This document shows, one piece after another, positions 26,048 through 34,748 of a stretch of 64,000 nt of DNA (position 1 is the stretch's first letter; every line of letters starts with the position of its first letter). The translations under genes were made by a program, and so were the position numbers. Source of the stretch: Rhodocyclaceae bacterium (GTDB taxonomy: Bacteria; Pseudomonadota; Gammaproteobacteria; Burkholderiales; Rhodocyclaceae); assembly GCA_016704145.1 (NCBI GenBank), contig JADJAS010000007.1:1364001-1428000 (forward strand). The letters run 5' to 3'. The notes beneath the pieces are model-generated. The model worked only from the letters and a program-made list of their open reading frames with translations. It made no database searches and was not told the DNA's origin.

Positions 26048-29000
26048 CTAACCCAGTTCGACCAGCAGATCCTTCGGCTCGACGCGGTCGCCCGGCGCCA
26101 CCAGTACCTTGACGACGGTGGCGTCGCGCTCGGCGGTGACGGCGGTTTCCATCTTCATGGCCTCGATGGAAACCAGCGGGCTGCCACGGCTGACTTTCTG
26201 GCCAGGCGTGATGGACACGGTGACCACGGCGCCGGGCATGGGCGCGGCGACATGGTTCGGGTTGCCCTCCTGCGCCTTGGCATGGGCCTTCTTCCGGGCC
26301 AGTCCGGCCTTGTCGATGTGCGTCGGCCGCGGCTGGCCGTTGAGTTCGAAAAACAGGTGCGCCACGCCTTCGCCGTCGTCGTCCTGCCGGCCGGTGAGCT
26401 GGATCACCAGCGTCTTGCCGGGATCGATGTCGACGGCGACCTCCTCCTTCTCGTGCAGGCCGTAGAAGAACACCGGCGTCGGCAGCACCGAGACGTTGCC
26501 GTAATGGCGCTGGTGCGTCGCGAAGTCAGCGAACACTTTCGGGTACATCAGGTAGGAAGCGAGATCGCGGTCGTCCACCTGGCGACCTGCGGCTTTCTCG
26601 GCATCGAGGCGGGCGGCATCGAGGTCGACCGCGGCCAGGTGCGCGCCGACGCGTCCCACCACGGCTGACTTTCCCTTCAGGATCTTCTTCTGCAGTTCGA
26701 TGGGGAAGCCGTCGGCCGGGTAGCCCATCTCGCCGCGGAACATCGAGACCACCGAGTCGGGGAAGGAGACCTCCTTGTCGGGGTCGGCCACTTCGGCGGG
26801 CGTCAGGCCGTTGGCGACCATGAACAGCGCCATGTCGCCGACTACCTTCGATGACGGCGTGACCTTGACGATGTCGCCGAACAGCTGGTTGACGTCGGCA
26901 TAGGCCTGGGCCACGTCGGACCAGCGCGCATCGAGGCCCATGGAACGGGCCTGCTCGCGCAGGTTGGTATATTGGCCACCCGGCATCTCGTGGCGATAGA
27001 CGTCGGAAGTGCCCGCGCGCATCTCGGCCTCGAAGGGGGCGTAGTAGTGGCGCACGCCCTCCCAGTAGCGGGCGAAGGGCTGGATGTCGCGGTGCGTGAA
27101 AGCCGGCGCGCGTTCGGTGTTTTCCAGCGCGGCGAGGATGGCGCCCATGCTCGGTTGCGAGGTGAGGCCGCTCATCGAGTCCATGGCCGCATCCACCGCG
27201 TCCACACCGGCTTCGATGGCCGCTAGTACCGAGGCGACGCTGCCGCCGCTGGTGTCGTGGGTGTGGAGATGAACGGGCAGGCCGACTTCCTCGCGCAGCG
27301 CCTTGACCAGCGCGCGGGCGGCCGGAGGCCGGCAGACGCCGGCCATGTCCTTGATGCCGATGATGTGGGCGCCGGCCCTCTCCAGCTGCTTCGCCATGTC
27401 GACGTAGTACGTGAGGTTGTACTTCGGTCGGCTCTTGTCGAACAGGTCGCCGGTGTAGCAGATGGCCGCTTCGCAGATCGCCCCGTTGTCGATCACCGCG
27501 TCCATGGCCACGCGCATGTTCTCGACCCAGTTGAGCGAGTCGAAGACGCGGAAGATGTCCATGCCGTTGGCGGCGGCCTGCTTCACAAAGTAGCGCACGA
27601 CATTGTCGGCATAGTTGGTGTAGCCGACCGCGTTGGAGGCGCGCAGCAGCATCTGGAACAGGATGTTGGGCGTCGCCTCACGCAGGCGAGCCAGGCGCTC
27701 CCACGGGTCTTCCTTGAGGAAGCGCATGGCGACGTCGAAAGTGGCGCCGCCCCAGCACTCCATCGAGAACAATTGCGGCAGGCCGTGCGCGTAGTGCGGC
27801 GCCACGGCGGCCATGTCGGCCGTGCGCATGCGCGTCGCGAACAGCGACTGGTGCGCGTCGCGCATCGTCGTGTCGGTGAGCAGCACCTGCCGCTGTTCGC
27901 GCATCCAGCCAGCGAACTTCTGCGCGCCGAGCTGCTTGTAGCGGTCGCGGCTGCCGGCGGGCGGCGTGTCGCCACGGCTGACTTTCGGGAGGATTGGTTT
28001 CGCGCAGGGCTGGTGCGGCATCGGCCGGCCCTTCATCTCGGGATTGCCGTTCACTTCGACATCGCCGATGAAACGCAGCAATCGGGTCGCCCGATCCCGG
28101 TGCTTCTTGAAGGTCAGCAATTCGGGCGTGGTGTCGATGAAACGCGTCGTGCATTCGCCGCTCTTGAACAGCGGATGCAGGATGATGTTCTCGAGGAAAG
28201 TCAGGTTCGACGCCACGCCGCGCACGCGGAATTCCCGCAACGCGCGGTTCATGCGCCGAATGGCCTCCTCGGGGTCGTGGCCGCGCGCCGTGACCTTGAC
28301 CAGCAGCGAATCGTAGAACGGCGTGATGACGGCGCCGGTGTAGGCGGTGCCGGCATCGAGGCGGATGCCGGCGCCCGAGGCGCTGCGGTAGGCGGTGAGC
28401 TTGCCGTAGTCCGGCGTGAAGTTCTTCTCCGGGTCTTCGGTGGTGACGCGGCATTGCAGCGCGTGGCCCTGCAGGTGGATGGCCTCCTGCGCCGGCAGGT
28501 AATGGTCGACACCGATCTCGCCGCCCTCGGTGACGCGGATCTGCGCCTTGACGATGTCGAACCCCGTGACTTCCTCGGTCACCGTATGCTCGACCTGGAT
28601 GCGCGGGTTGACCTCGATGAAGTAGAACTTGCCGGAGTCGGCATCCATCAGGAACTCGACGGTGCCGGCGTGCGTGTAGTCCACACCGCGCGCCAGCTTG
28701 AGCGCCGATTGGCAGAGTGCCTCGCGCTGCTCTGCGGATAGGTAAGGCGCGGGCGCGCGCTCCACCACCTTTTGATTGCGCCGCTGCACCGAGCAGTCGC
28801 GCTCGAACAGATGGACGAGATTGCCGTGCGTATCGCCGAGCACCTGCACTTCGACGTGGCGGGCACGCACCACCATTTTTTCCAGATAGACCTCGTCGTT
28901 GCCGAAAGCTGCCGCCGCCTCGCGGCGCGCCACCTCGATCGCCGGCGCCAGTTCGGCTTCGTTGTTGATGGCGCGCATGCCGCGGCCGCCGCCGCCCCAG

Positions 29001-29494
29001 CTCGCCTTCAGCATCAGCGGATAGCCGATCCCGGCCGCGAGCTTCCGGCAGTCGTCCAGGTCGCGGGGAAGGGCGCCGGTGGCCGGCACCACCGGCACGC
29101 CCACGCGCTCGGCCAGCGCGCGCGCTGCGACCTTGTTGCCCAGTTCGCGCATCACCTCGGGCTTGGGGCCGATGAAGGCGATGCCAGCCCGGCCGCAGGC
29201 ATCGGCGAAGTCGGGATTCTCGGAAAGGAAACCGTAGCCGGGGTGGATGGCGTCGACCTTGGCCAGCCTGGCGATGCGGATGATGTCGTCGATGTCCAGA
29301 TAGGCCTGGATGGGTTTCCTGCCTTCGCCGACCAGATAGCTTTCATCCGCCTTCGAGCGGTGCAGGGCAAGACGGTCCTCGTTCGAGTAGATGCCCACGG
29401 TGCGGATGCCGAGTTCGCTGGCGGCGCGCATGACGCGAATGGCGATTTCCGAGCGGTTGGCGACCAGGAGACTGCGGATGTGCTTGTGGCTCAT
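26048..29494 (-). CDS. pyc: Pyruvate carboxylase, single-chain
   Basis: 1148 residues, full length for the single-chain enzyme. The biotin carboxylase part (about 1-460) has KASWGGGGRGMR and EVNPRIQVEHTVTEE. The carboxyltransferase part (about 540-1000) has LLTDTTMRDAHQSLFATRMR and HLHTHDTSGG. A biotinyl domain follows, with lysine in EAMKMET (near 1115). It makes oxaloacetate from pyruvate, bicarbonate and ATP, feeding the TCA cycle and gluconeogenesis. The gene carries three clear copies and one weaker copy of the 24-nt repeat, the highest load in the window. It is divergent from the acetate kinase fusion gene. Confidence 0.96.
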   Translation of the reverse strand: MSHKHIRSLLVANRSEIAIRVMRAASELGIRTVGIYSNEDRLALHRSKADESYLVGEGRKPIQAYLDIDDIIRIARLAKVDAIHPGYGFLSENPDFADACGRAGIAFIGPKPEVMRELGNKVAARALAERVGVPVVPATGALPRDLDDCRKLAAGIGYPLMLKASWGGGGRGMRAINNEAELAPAIEVARREAAAAFGNDEVYLEKMVVRARHVEVQVLGDTHGNLVHLFERDCSVQRRNQKVVERAPAPYLSAEQREALCQSALKLARGVDYTHAGTVEFLMDADSGKFYFIEVNPRIQVEHTVTEEVTGFDIVKAQIRVTEGGEIGVDHYLPAQEAIHLQGHALQCRVTTEDPEKNFTPDYGKLTAYRSASGAGIRLDAGTAYTGAVITPFYDSLLVKVTARGHDPEEAIRRMNRALREFRVRGVASNLTFLENIILHPLFKSGECTTRFIDTTPELLTFKKHRDRATRLLRFIGDVEVNGNPEMKGRPMPHQPCAKPILPKVSRGDTPPAGSRDRYKQLGAQKFAGWMREQRQVLLTDTTMRDAHQSLFATRMRTADMAAVAPHYAHGLPQLFSMECWGGATFDVAMRFLKEDPWERLARLREATPNILFQMLLRASNAVGYTNYADNVVRYFVKQAAANGMDIFRVFDSLNWVENMRVAMDAVIDNGAICEAAICYTGDLFDKSRPKYNLTYYVDMAKQLERAGAHIIGIKDMAGVCRPPAARALVKALREEVGLPVHLHTHDTSGGSVASVLAAIEAGVDAVDAAMDSMSGLTSQPSMGAILAALENTERAPAFTHRDIQPFARYWEGVRHYYAPFEAEMRAGTSDVYRHEMPGGQYTNLREQARSMGLDARWSDVAQAYADVNQLFGDIVKVTPSSKVVGDMALFMVANGLTPAEVADPDKEVSFPDSVVSMFRGEMGYPADGFPIELQKKILKGKSAVVGRVGAHLAAVDLDAARLDAEKAAGRQVDDRDLASYLMYPKVFADFATHQRHYGNVSVLPTPVFFYGLHEKEEVAVDIDPGKTLVIQLTGRQDDDGEGVAHLFFELNGQPRPTHIDKAGLARKKAHAKAQEGNPNHVAAPMPGAVVTVSITPGQKVSRGSPLVSIEAMKMETAVTAERDATVVKVLVAPGDRVEPKDLLVELG
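26175..26198 (-). repeat. 24-nt dispersed repeat, pyc copy in biotinyl domain
   Basis: Reverse strand: GAAAGTCAG, CCGTGG, then CAGCCCGCT. It encodes KVSRGSPL where biotinyl domains usually have a KVKKGDPL-like turn, so it fits the fold without adding residues. Confidence 0.7.
26650..26673 (-). repeat. 24-nt dispersed repeat, pyc copy near residue 945
   Basis: Reverse strand: GAAAGTCAG, CCGTGG, then TGGGACGCG. It is read in a different frame from the neighbouring copies, giving KSAVVGRV. Confidence 0.75.
27963..27986 (-). repeat. 24-nt dispersed repeat, pyc copy in the interdomain linker
   Basis: Reverse strand: GAAAGTCAG, CCGTGG, then CGACACGCC, the closest copy to the consensus. It encodes KVSRGDTP in the linker between the biotin carboxylase and carboxyltransferase parts. 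Confidence 0.8.
28196..28219 (+). repeat. 24-nt dispersed repeat, weak pyc copy
   Basis: GAAAGTCAG core and CACGCC end match, but the middle differs (GTTCGACGC). It is antisense to pyc over GVASNLTF, a conserved family segment, so chance similarity is possible. Confidence 0.4.
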
Positions 29495-29660
29495 GGCGGA
29501 TGACCAAAGAAGGATGATTCAAGGCGGCGGCATTCTGCCTCAAAGAACTGCTATCGCAGTATGACCAGCGCGCAAAGTTGTTGCCGGAGAATTCATCTTG
29601 ATGCAATGCAGCAATATACTTGCCATGCCGCCACGCGTGAACAACCTCCGGAACCTGCTC

Positions 29661-31988
29661 ATGACTCCCACCGAACTCAAACGATTCCTGCGCGAACGCG
29701 TGCCCTTGTTCGAGGGCTTTGACGCCAAGGAAATCGGCCGGATCGTCGAGCCGAGCGAACTGCGCACGTTCGAGGGCAGCGAGGCGATCGTCGAGTGCGG
29801 CGAGGAAGGCCGCTTCTTCGGCGTGCTGATCAGCGGCCATGCCCAGGTGTCGGTGGCCGATAGCACGGGCGGCCGCGTCGTCTTCTGCGAACTGAACGCA
29901 GGCGATGTGTTCGGCGAAATGTCGCTGCTTACCGGCGACCGCACCGTGGCCGACGTCATCGCCGGCAACCGCTGCTTCGTGCTCATGATTCCCCAGGACG
30001 TGTTCAATGCCCATATCCTGGTCAACCCGCGCGCCGTGACTTTCCTGTCCAAGCTGCTGGCGCGCCGCACGCGCGAGCAGACCATCGACATCACCAGCCG
30101 CCAGCTACGCGAGCAGGCGGTGACGCAGTCGAGCGACCCCTACGCGTTGAGCCTGCGAACCGAGGTGCCGGGCAAGCTGCTGACCCTCAACATCGGCTTG
30201 TCGCAAGTCCGCTTCGGGGTCTTCGACACGCGGGACACCGGCAAGGACGTGCATGGCATCATCGATTGCGGCGACCGGACGCACGCCTACATCACGCTCA
30301 CAGCCGGCGGCGTAGTCAGCCGGCGCGAACGGCCGGTCTGCCAGCTCGACGAGCTGTTTCAGGTGATTTTCGAGTCGATGCTGCTGCTCGGCGATCAATA
30401 CTTGTTCACACCCTATGAAGTCATCGCGGTCGGTCACCGCGTCGTGCATGGCGGCAGCAAGTTTTCCAGCGCGGCGGTGATCACGCCGCGCGTGCTCGCT
30501 GACATCGAGGCGCTCTCGGCGTTCGCGCCCCTGCACAATCCCATCAACCTCGAGGGCATTCATCTGGCGATGAAGCTGTTGCCGGACGTGCCGCATGTGG
30601 CCGTCTTCGATACCGCGTTCCACCATAGCCTGCCGACCTACGCTTACCTCTACGGCTTGCCCTACGACTGGTACAAGAAGGAGGGTTTTCGCCGTTACGG
30701 CTTTCATGGCACTTCGCACCGCTTCGTCTCGCTGAAGTCGGCCGAGATCATGCGCCGGCCGCTGGGCGAACTGGAAATCATTTCCTGCCATCTGGGCGCA
30801 GGCGCGTCGCTTTGCGCGATTGATCACGGGCGCTCGGTCGATACCACCATGGGCATGACGCCCTCCGATGGCCTGATCATGCCCAGCCGCGCCGGCAGCA
30901 TGGATCCGGCGATGATGATTCACCTGATGGATCATTACCACATGAGCCGGGACGAACTGCTGAAGCTGATCAATGCCGACAGCGGCCTGAAGGGAATCTC
31001 GGGCATCTCCAGCGACATCCACGAAATCGAGGCGGCCGCCAGCGAAGGCCACCACCGCGCGCTTCTGGCCCATCGCGCTTTCTGCTATCAGATACGCAAG
31101 GGCATCGGCGCCTATGTGGCGGCCATGGGCGGTGTGGACGTGCTTGCCTTTACCGGTCAGATCGGCGAAACCAGTCCGACGGTGCGCAGCCTGGCCTGCC
31201 AGGGGCTTGGCTACATGGGCATCAAGCTCGACGAGGAGAAGAATCGCCGGCTCGGCGTCGCCGGCAGCCATGCGCTGATCTCGGCCGACGATTCGCCGGT
31301 GAAGATCCTGGTCATCGCCAATAATGACGAGCGCCTGCTGGCGTGGGAGACATTGCGCGCCATCGAGCGCGACCGGATCGCGCTGGCGATCAAGGGCCAG
31401 CCGGCGGCGCCGATACCGGTCGAGGTTTCGGCCCATCACGTTCATCTTTCACAGTCGGACGTCGACGCGCTGTTCGGTGCCGGCCACGCGCTGACGCCGG
31501 AACATGAACTGTCGCAGCCCGGCCAGTTCGCGTGCAGGGAACAGGTCGATCTGGTCGGGCCGAAAGGCAAGATTGCCAAGGTTCGCGTGCTCGGGCCGAC
31601 GCGCAAGGAGACGCAGGTCGAGATCGCGATGACCGAGCAGTTCAAGCTTGGCATCCAGGCGCCGATCCGCGAGTCCGGCGACCTCGCCAACACGCCCGGC
31701 ATCACGCTCGAGGGCCCAAAGGGCGCGGTCCGGATTCCGCGCGGCGTCATCTGCGCCCAGCGTCACATCCACATGTCGCCCGAGGATGCGATGAACTTCC
31801 GCGTGCGCGACAAGTACGTGGTGCGCGTGCGCATCGAAGGCGAGCGCGAGTTGATTTTCGGTGACGTGGTGGTGCGGGTGAATCCGAATTACCGGTTGGC
31901 GATGCACATCGACACGGACGAAGGCAACGCCGCCAACATCGGGACCGGCATGATCGGCCACATCGAAGAGATTCAGTCCCGGGCCTGA
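29661..31988 (+). CDS. Three-part fusion: cyclic-nucleotide-binding-like domain, acetate/propionate kinase, PduL phosphotransacylase
   Basis: 775 residues from the ATG at 29661; an earlier in-frame ATG at 29598 is possible. Residues about 12-125: CRP-type sensory fold with FGEMSLLTGDRTVADV; the Arg that usually holds the nucleotide phosphate appears replaced by Thr, so the ligand is uncertain. Residues about 172-575: acetate kinase with GHRVVHGG, FDTAFHHSLP, RRYGFHGTSHRFV, SRAGSMDP and FTGQIGET; the first motif (LNIGLSQVRF) and HLGAGAS differ from the usual NAGSSSxKF and HLGNGAS. Residues about 586-775: PduL with SAHHVHLSQSD and RHIHMSPEDA, whose histidines bind zinc. Together these would convert acyl-CoA and ADP to acid and ATP. 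Confidence 0.88.
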   Translation: MTPTELKRFLRERVPLFEGFDAKEIGRIVEPSELRTFEGSEAIVECGEEGRFFGVLISGHAQVSVADSTGGRVVFCELNAGDVFGEMSLLTGDRTVADVIAGNRCFVLMIPQDVFNAHILVNPRAVTFLSKLLARRTREQTIDITSRQLREQAVTQSSDPYALSLRTEVPGKLLTLNIGLSQVRFGVFDTRDTGKDVHGIIDCGDRTHAYITLTAGGVVSRRERPVCQLDELFQVIFESMLLLGDQYLFTPYEVIAVGHRVVHGGSKFSSAAVITPRVLADIEALSAFAPLHNPINLEGIHLAMKLLPDVPHVAVFDTAFHHSLPTYAYLYGLPYDWYKKEGFRRYGFHGTSHRFVSLKSAEIMRRPLGELEIISCHLGAGASLCAIDHGRSVDTTMGMTPSDGLIMPSRAGSMDPAMMIHLMDHYHMSRDELLKLINADSGLKGISGISSDIHEIEAAASEGHHRALLAHRAFCYQIRKGIGAYVAAMGGVDVLAFTGQIGETSPTVRSLACQGLGYMGIKLDEEKNRRLGVAGSHALISADDSPVKILVIANNDERLLAWETLRAIERDRIALAIKGQPAAPIPVEVSAHHVHLSQSDVDALFGAGHALTPEHELSQPGQFACREQVDLVGPKGKIAKVRVLGPTRKETQVEIAMTEQFKLGIQAPIRESGDLANTPGITLEGPKGAVRIPRGVICAQRHIHMSPEDAMNFRVRDKYVVRVRIEGERELIFGDVVVRVNPNYRLAMHIDTDEGNAANIGTGMIGHIEEIQSRA

Positions 31989-32003
31989 GAGCCCCTGCGC
32001 GCC

Positions 32004-32020
32004 GCCAGGCCGATCCTGGC
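32004..32020. terminator. Hairpin between converging genes
   Basis: GCCAGG (32004-32009) and CCTGGC (32015-32020) form a 6-bp stem with a 5-base loop in the short gap between the acetate kinase fusion gene and dsbC. No T tract, so the terminator call is weak. Confidence 0.25.
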
Positions 32021-32030
32021 CATGCCTGCC

Positions 32031-32747
32031 TCAGTGGCCGGCCGCCCTGGCCATGGCTTCCTCCAGCTTGGCCGCCGGCATGTAGCCCGGAATGCGGGTG
32101 CCGTCGGCGAGGAAGATGGCCGGCGTGCCGCGGATGTTGAGCTTGCGCGCCAGCGCCATGGACTTGTCGAGGCCCGCGGTGTCGCACTTGCCGGCGTCGG
32201 GCGCCTTGTTGTTCACCATGTAGTCGTTCCACGCCTTGGCACGGTCCGTCGCGCACCAGATGGCCTTCGACTTGTCGAGCGAATCAGGCGACAGAATCGG
32301 ATGCAGGAAGGTGTAGATGGTGATGTCGTTGACCGCCTGAAGCTCCTTTGCGAGCTTCTTGCAGTAGCCGCAGTTGGGATCCTCGAACGTGGCGATGATC
32401 CGCTTGCCGTTGCCCTTGACCTGCTTGATGGCGATGTCGGTCGGCAGATCGGCGAACTTGATCTGGGCGAGCTTGTCGAGGCGCTCCTGGGTGAGGTTCT
32501 TCTGGGTCTTTGGCTCGATGATCTGGCCGACGACGACGTGGGTTGCCTTCTCGTCGGTGTACAGCAGATCGCCGCCCACCTGGACCTCGTAAAGGCCGAG
32601 GACGCCGAGTTTGCGCACGCCTTCGACCTTGGTGCCGTCGGGCAGCGTTGCCTCGATGTTCTTCTTGATGGTCGCCTCGACGCCCTGGGCGCTTGCCAGC
32701 GTGGCCAGCATCGAGCCGCACAGGGCGATGAAAAAGTGCTTGATCAT
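32031..32747 (-). CDS. dsbC: Thiol:disulfide interchange protein DsbC
   Basis: 238 residues with signal peptide (FFIALCGSMLATLASA). An N-terminal dimerisation domain is followed by a thioredoxin fold with the active site FEDPNCGYCKKL and the cis-Pro loop RGTPAIFLADG. DsbC is the periplasmic disulfide isomerase that repairs wrong disulfides. Stop codon near the end of the converging kinase fusion gene. The next gene upstream on the same strand ends 22 bases away. Confidence 0.94.
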   Translation of the reverse strand: MIKHFFIALCGSMLATLASAQGVEATIKKNIEATLPDGTKVEGVRKLGVLGLYEVQVGGDLLYTDEKATHVVVGQIIEPKTQKNLTQERLDKLAQIKFADLPTDIAIKQVKGNGKRIIATFEDPNCGYCKKLAKELQAVNDITIYTFLHPILSPDSLDKSKAIWCATDRAKAWNDYMVNNKAPDAGKCDTAGLDKSMALARKLNIRGTPAIFLADGTRIPGYMPAAKLEEAMARAAGH

Positions 32748-32769
32748 GAAGGTCTCCGGTTGGGGGATG

Positions 32770-33924
32770 TCAGCCCATCGCGTAACGCACCAGCGCGTCC
32801 TTGACGATGGGCAATCGTTGGGTCAGGTTCAGGCCGAGGTTGCGCAGCATCGGCAGCGGCCCATGGGCCGGCGCGAAGAGCTTTTGCAGGCCGTCGGTGA
32901 CTGATTGTAGCGCCACTACTTCCTCCTTGCGCGCCCGCTCGTGACGGCGCAGCCAGGCCAGATCCCCGCAGTCGACATGCGCGGGGCAGGCCGCCAGGGT
33001 CTCGGCCAGAACCATGGCATCCTGAAAGCCGAGGTTGATGCCGTGGCCCGACAATGGATGAATGGCATGAGCGGCGTCGCCGATCAGCGCCAGTCGCGGC
33101 GCCACCGTGCGTGGTGCGCGCATGTGACGCAGCGGAAACGCCGCCGCCGGCGTGACCAGCGTCAGTGCGCCGAATCGGCGCGCGCCAGCATCGGCGACAC
33201 GGTCGCAGAATTCCTTGGTCGGCAACCTCAGCAACTCTTCGGCATGCGCGGCCGGTGTCGACCAGACGATCGAAATCAGGTTGTCCGGCAAGGGCAGATA
33301 GGCGAGCACGCCTTCGCGGCGGAACCATTGGCAGGCGACGTTCCGATGCGGCCTCTCGATGGCGAAGTTGGCGACCACGCCGTGCTGGCCGTAGGGATGG
33401 AATTTCACCTCGATACCTGCCGCCGCGCGTGTCCATGAGTCGGCACCGTCGGCCGCGACCACCAGCTTGCCGCGCAGTTCGCGGCCGTCGGCCAGCGCCA
33501 GCGCAGCCGCATCCTCGCCGAAAGTCAGTGTTCGCGGCACGCCGGGGCAGAACAGCGTGACGTTGCCCTGCCGCCTGGCCGTCTCCCAGAGTTCGCGCTG
33601 CATCAACGATGCCTCGATGATCCACGCAAGCTCGGCGACGCCGGCGTCGTAGGCGGAAAAGTCCAGACGCCCTCCAGCATCGCCATGAATCTCCATCGCC
33701 GCGACCGGCGTCATTCTGGTTTCGTCGAGATGGGCCCAGGTCCCCATGCTGTCGAGAAAGCGCGCGTTGGCCGGGCTGATGGCATAGATGCGCGCATCCC
33801 AGCCCGTCGGCGCCACGGGCGAACGTGCCTCGACCACGGCGATTGACAGACGGGTTCGTTTCAGCGCGACAGCCAGCGCCAGGCCGGCCAGGCCGCCGCC
33901 AACGATCACGACATCGAATTTCAT
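32770..33924 (-). CDS. UbiH/UbiF/COQ6-family FAD-dependent hydroxylase
   Basis: 384 residues from the ATG at 33924, chosen because it directly precedes KFDVVIVGGGLAGLALAVAL, the dinucleotide-binding motif. It has the family motifs VAADGADSWTR and IGDAAHAIHPLSGHGINLGF. These enzymes hydroxylate the ubiquinone ring during biosynthesis, using FAD, NAD(P)H and oxygen. The sequence alone does not say which ring position is used, so no symbol is given. A copy of the 24-nt repeat lies antisense in the gene. Confidence 0.86.
   Translation of the reverse strand: MKFDVVIVGGGLAGLALAVALKRTRLSIAVVEARSPVAPTGWDARIYAISPANARFLDSMGTWAHLDETRMTPVAAMEIHGDAGGRLDFSAYDAGVAELAWIIEASLMQRELWETARRQGNVTLFCPGVPRTLTFGEDAAALALADGRELRGKLVVAADGADSWTRAAAGIEVKFHPYGQHGVVANFAIERPHRNVACQWFRREGVLAYLPLPDNLISIVWSTPAAHAEELLRLPTKEFCDRVADAGARRFGALTLVTPAAAFPLRHMRAPRTVAPRLALIGDAAHAIHPLSGHGINLGFQDAMVLAETLAACPAHVDCGDLAWLRRHERARKEEVVALQSVTDGLQKLFAPAHGPLPMLRNLGLNLTQRLPIVKDALVRYAMG
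33520..33543 (+). repeat. 24-nt dispersed repeat, copy in the UbiH-family gene
   Basis: GAAAGTCAG, TGTTCG, then CGGCACGCC. Antisense to the gene, encoding GVPRTLTF. Confidence 0.65.
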
Positions 33925-33993
33925 GGATTCTTCGGGCACCGGGGGCCGCCTTGACAAGAAGCGCGGGGGCAAAGGATAATCGCGCCCCTTCGC

Positions 33994-34070
33994 GGTGATG
34001 TAGCTCAGCTGGTTAGAGCGACGGATTCATAATCCGTAGGTCGAGGGTTCAAGTCCCCCCATCACCACCA
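33994..34070 (+). tRNA. tRNA-Met (anticodon CAT)
   Basis: 77 nt with encoded CCA. Acceptor GGTGATG (33994-34000) pairs with CATCACC (34060-34066). D-arm GCTC/GAGC, anticodon arm ACGGA-TTCATAA-TCCGT with CAT at 34028-34030, and T-loop GTTCAAG are all complete. The variable region and body suit elongator Met. A CAT anticodon could also be the lysidine-modified Ile tRNA, but the body fits Met better. A strong terminator follows. Confidence 0.93.
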
Positions 34071-34077
34071 ATTCTAA

Positions 34078-34107
34078 AACCCAACCCTTACCGGTTGGGT
34101 TTTTTTC
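34078..34107 (+). terminator. Rho-independent terminator of the tRNA gene
   Basis: AACCCAACC (34078-34086) and GGTTGGGTT (34093-34101) form a perfect 9-bp stem with a 6-base loop, followed by a run of T, eight bases after the tRNA. Confidence 0.9.
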
Positions 34108-34319
34108 TGCCCGCCGCGCCAGCACTGGCGGGGCTTTCGGCGGGGTCTGGTGTTTCACCATCGCGCCTGTGGTGCATTTTCCTGCCCGATGGGCCTCAGA
34201 CGTCTCTCTTTTCTCCATTTGACCTGTGGCTGGACGAAGCACGCCCCCTCGATTTCATGCGGATTTCGGGCCGATGGTTGGGCGTCAACCGCCCTGACCA
34301 GAAACCTTGCAAACCCACT

Positions 34320-34748
34320 TTACGCATCGAACCCATCGAACAATGCGTGCTGATCATCCCAATCCGACGGCGGCAAATTGTTCTTCAACCAGAGCAAGCT
34401 CAAGGTCTTCGGCTGGTGGCCGTCGAGGATGCTACGCACCAGCGTCGGCGAGAGCAGCGTCAGCCGCAGCAGTTCATTCACGGTCGTCTGATGCAGGCCC
34501 TCGCGCCGGGCAATGTCCGATCCGCTGCTGACGATGCCCTCGTCGATCAGTCGCTGCCAGTGAAACGCCCTGGACAGCGCCGTCAGGATCGGCGCATCGT
34601 GCTCCGGCATCTTGTCTCCGGCTGTTGCCGGAATCACCACCTTGCGCCCGCCGTGCCGCTTGATGCGCACCGGGATGAAGGTCGTGAGTTTCGCGCCCGG
34701 CCGGCCACGTTGATGCGTGGCCGTGCCCGTCTGGATGATCCATGTCAT
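34320..34748 (-). CDS. Recombinase-linked hypothetical protein with helix-turn-helix-like segment
   Basis: 142 residues, overlapping the recombinase fragment upstream by ATGA. A basic, Arg/Gly-rich start (RGRPGAKLTTFIPVRIKRHGG) leads to a helical part with SDIARREGLHQTTVNELLRLTLLSPTLV, which looks like a ParB/HTH-type DNA-binding segment. Proteins of this build often follow large serine recombinases in mobile elements. The gene looks intact, but its partner is truncated. No gene was seen in 34108-34319. Confidence 0.62.
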   Translation of the reverse strand: MTWIIQTGTATHQRGRPGAKLTTFIPVRIKRHGGRKVVIPATAGDKMPEHDAPILTALSRAFHWQRLIDEGIVSSGSDIARREGLHQTTVNELLRLTLLSPTLVRSILDGHQPKTLSLLWLKNNLPPSDWDDQHALFDGFDA

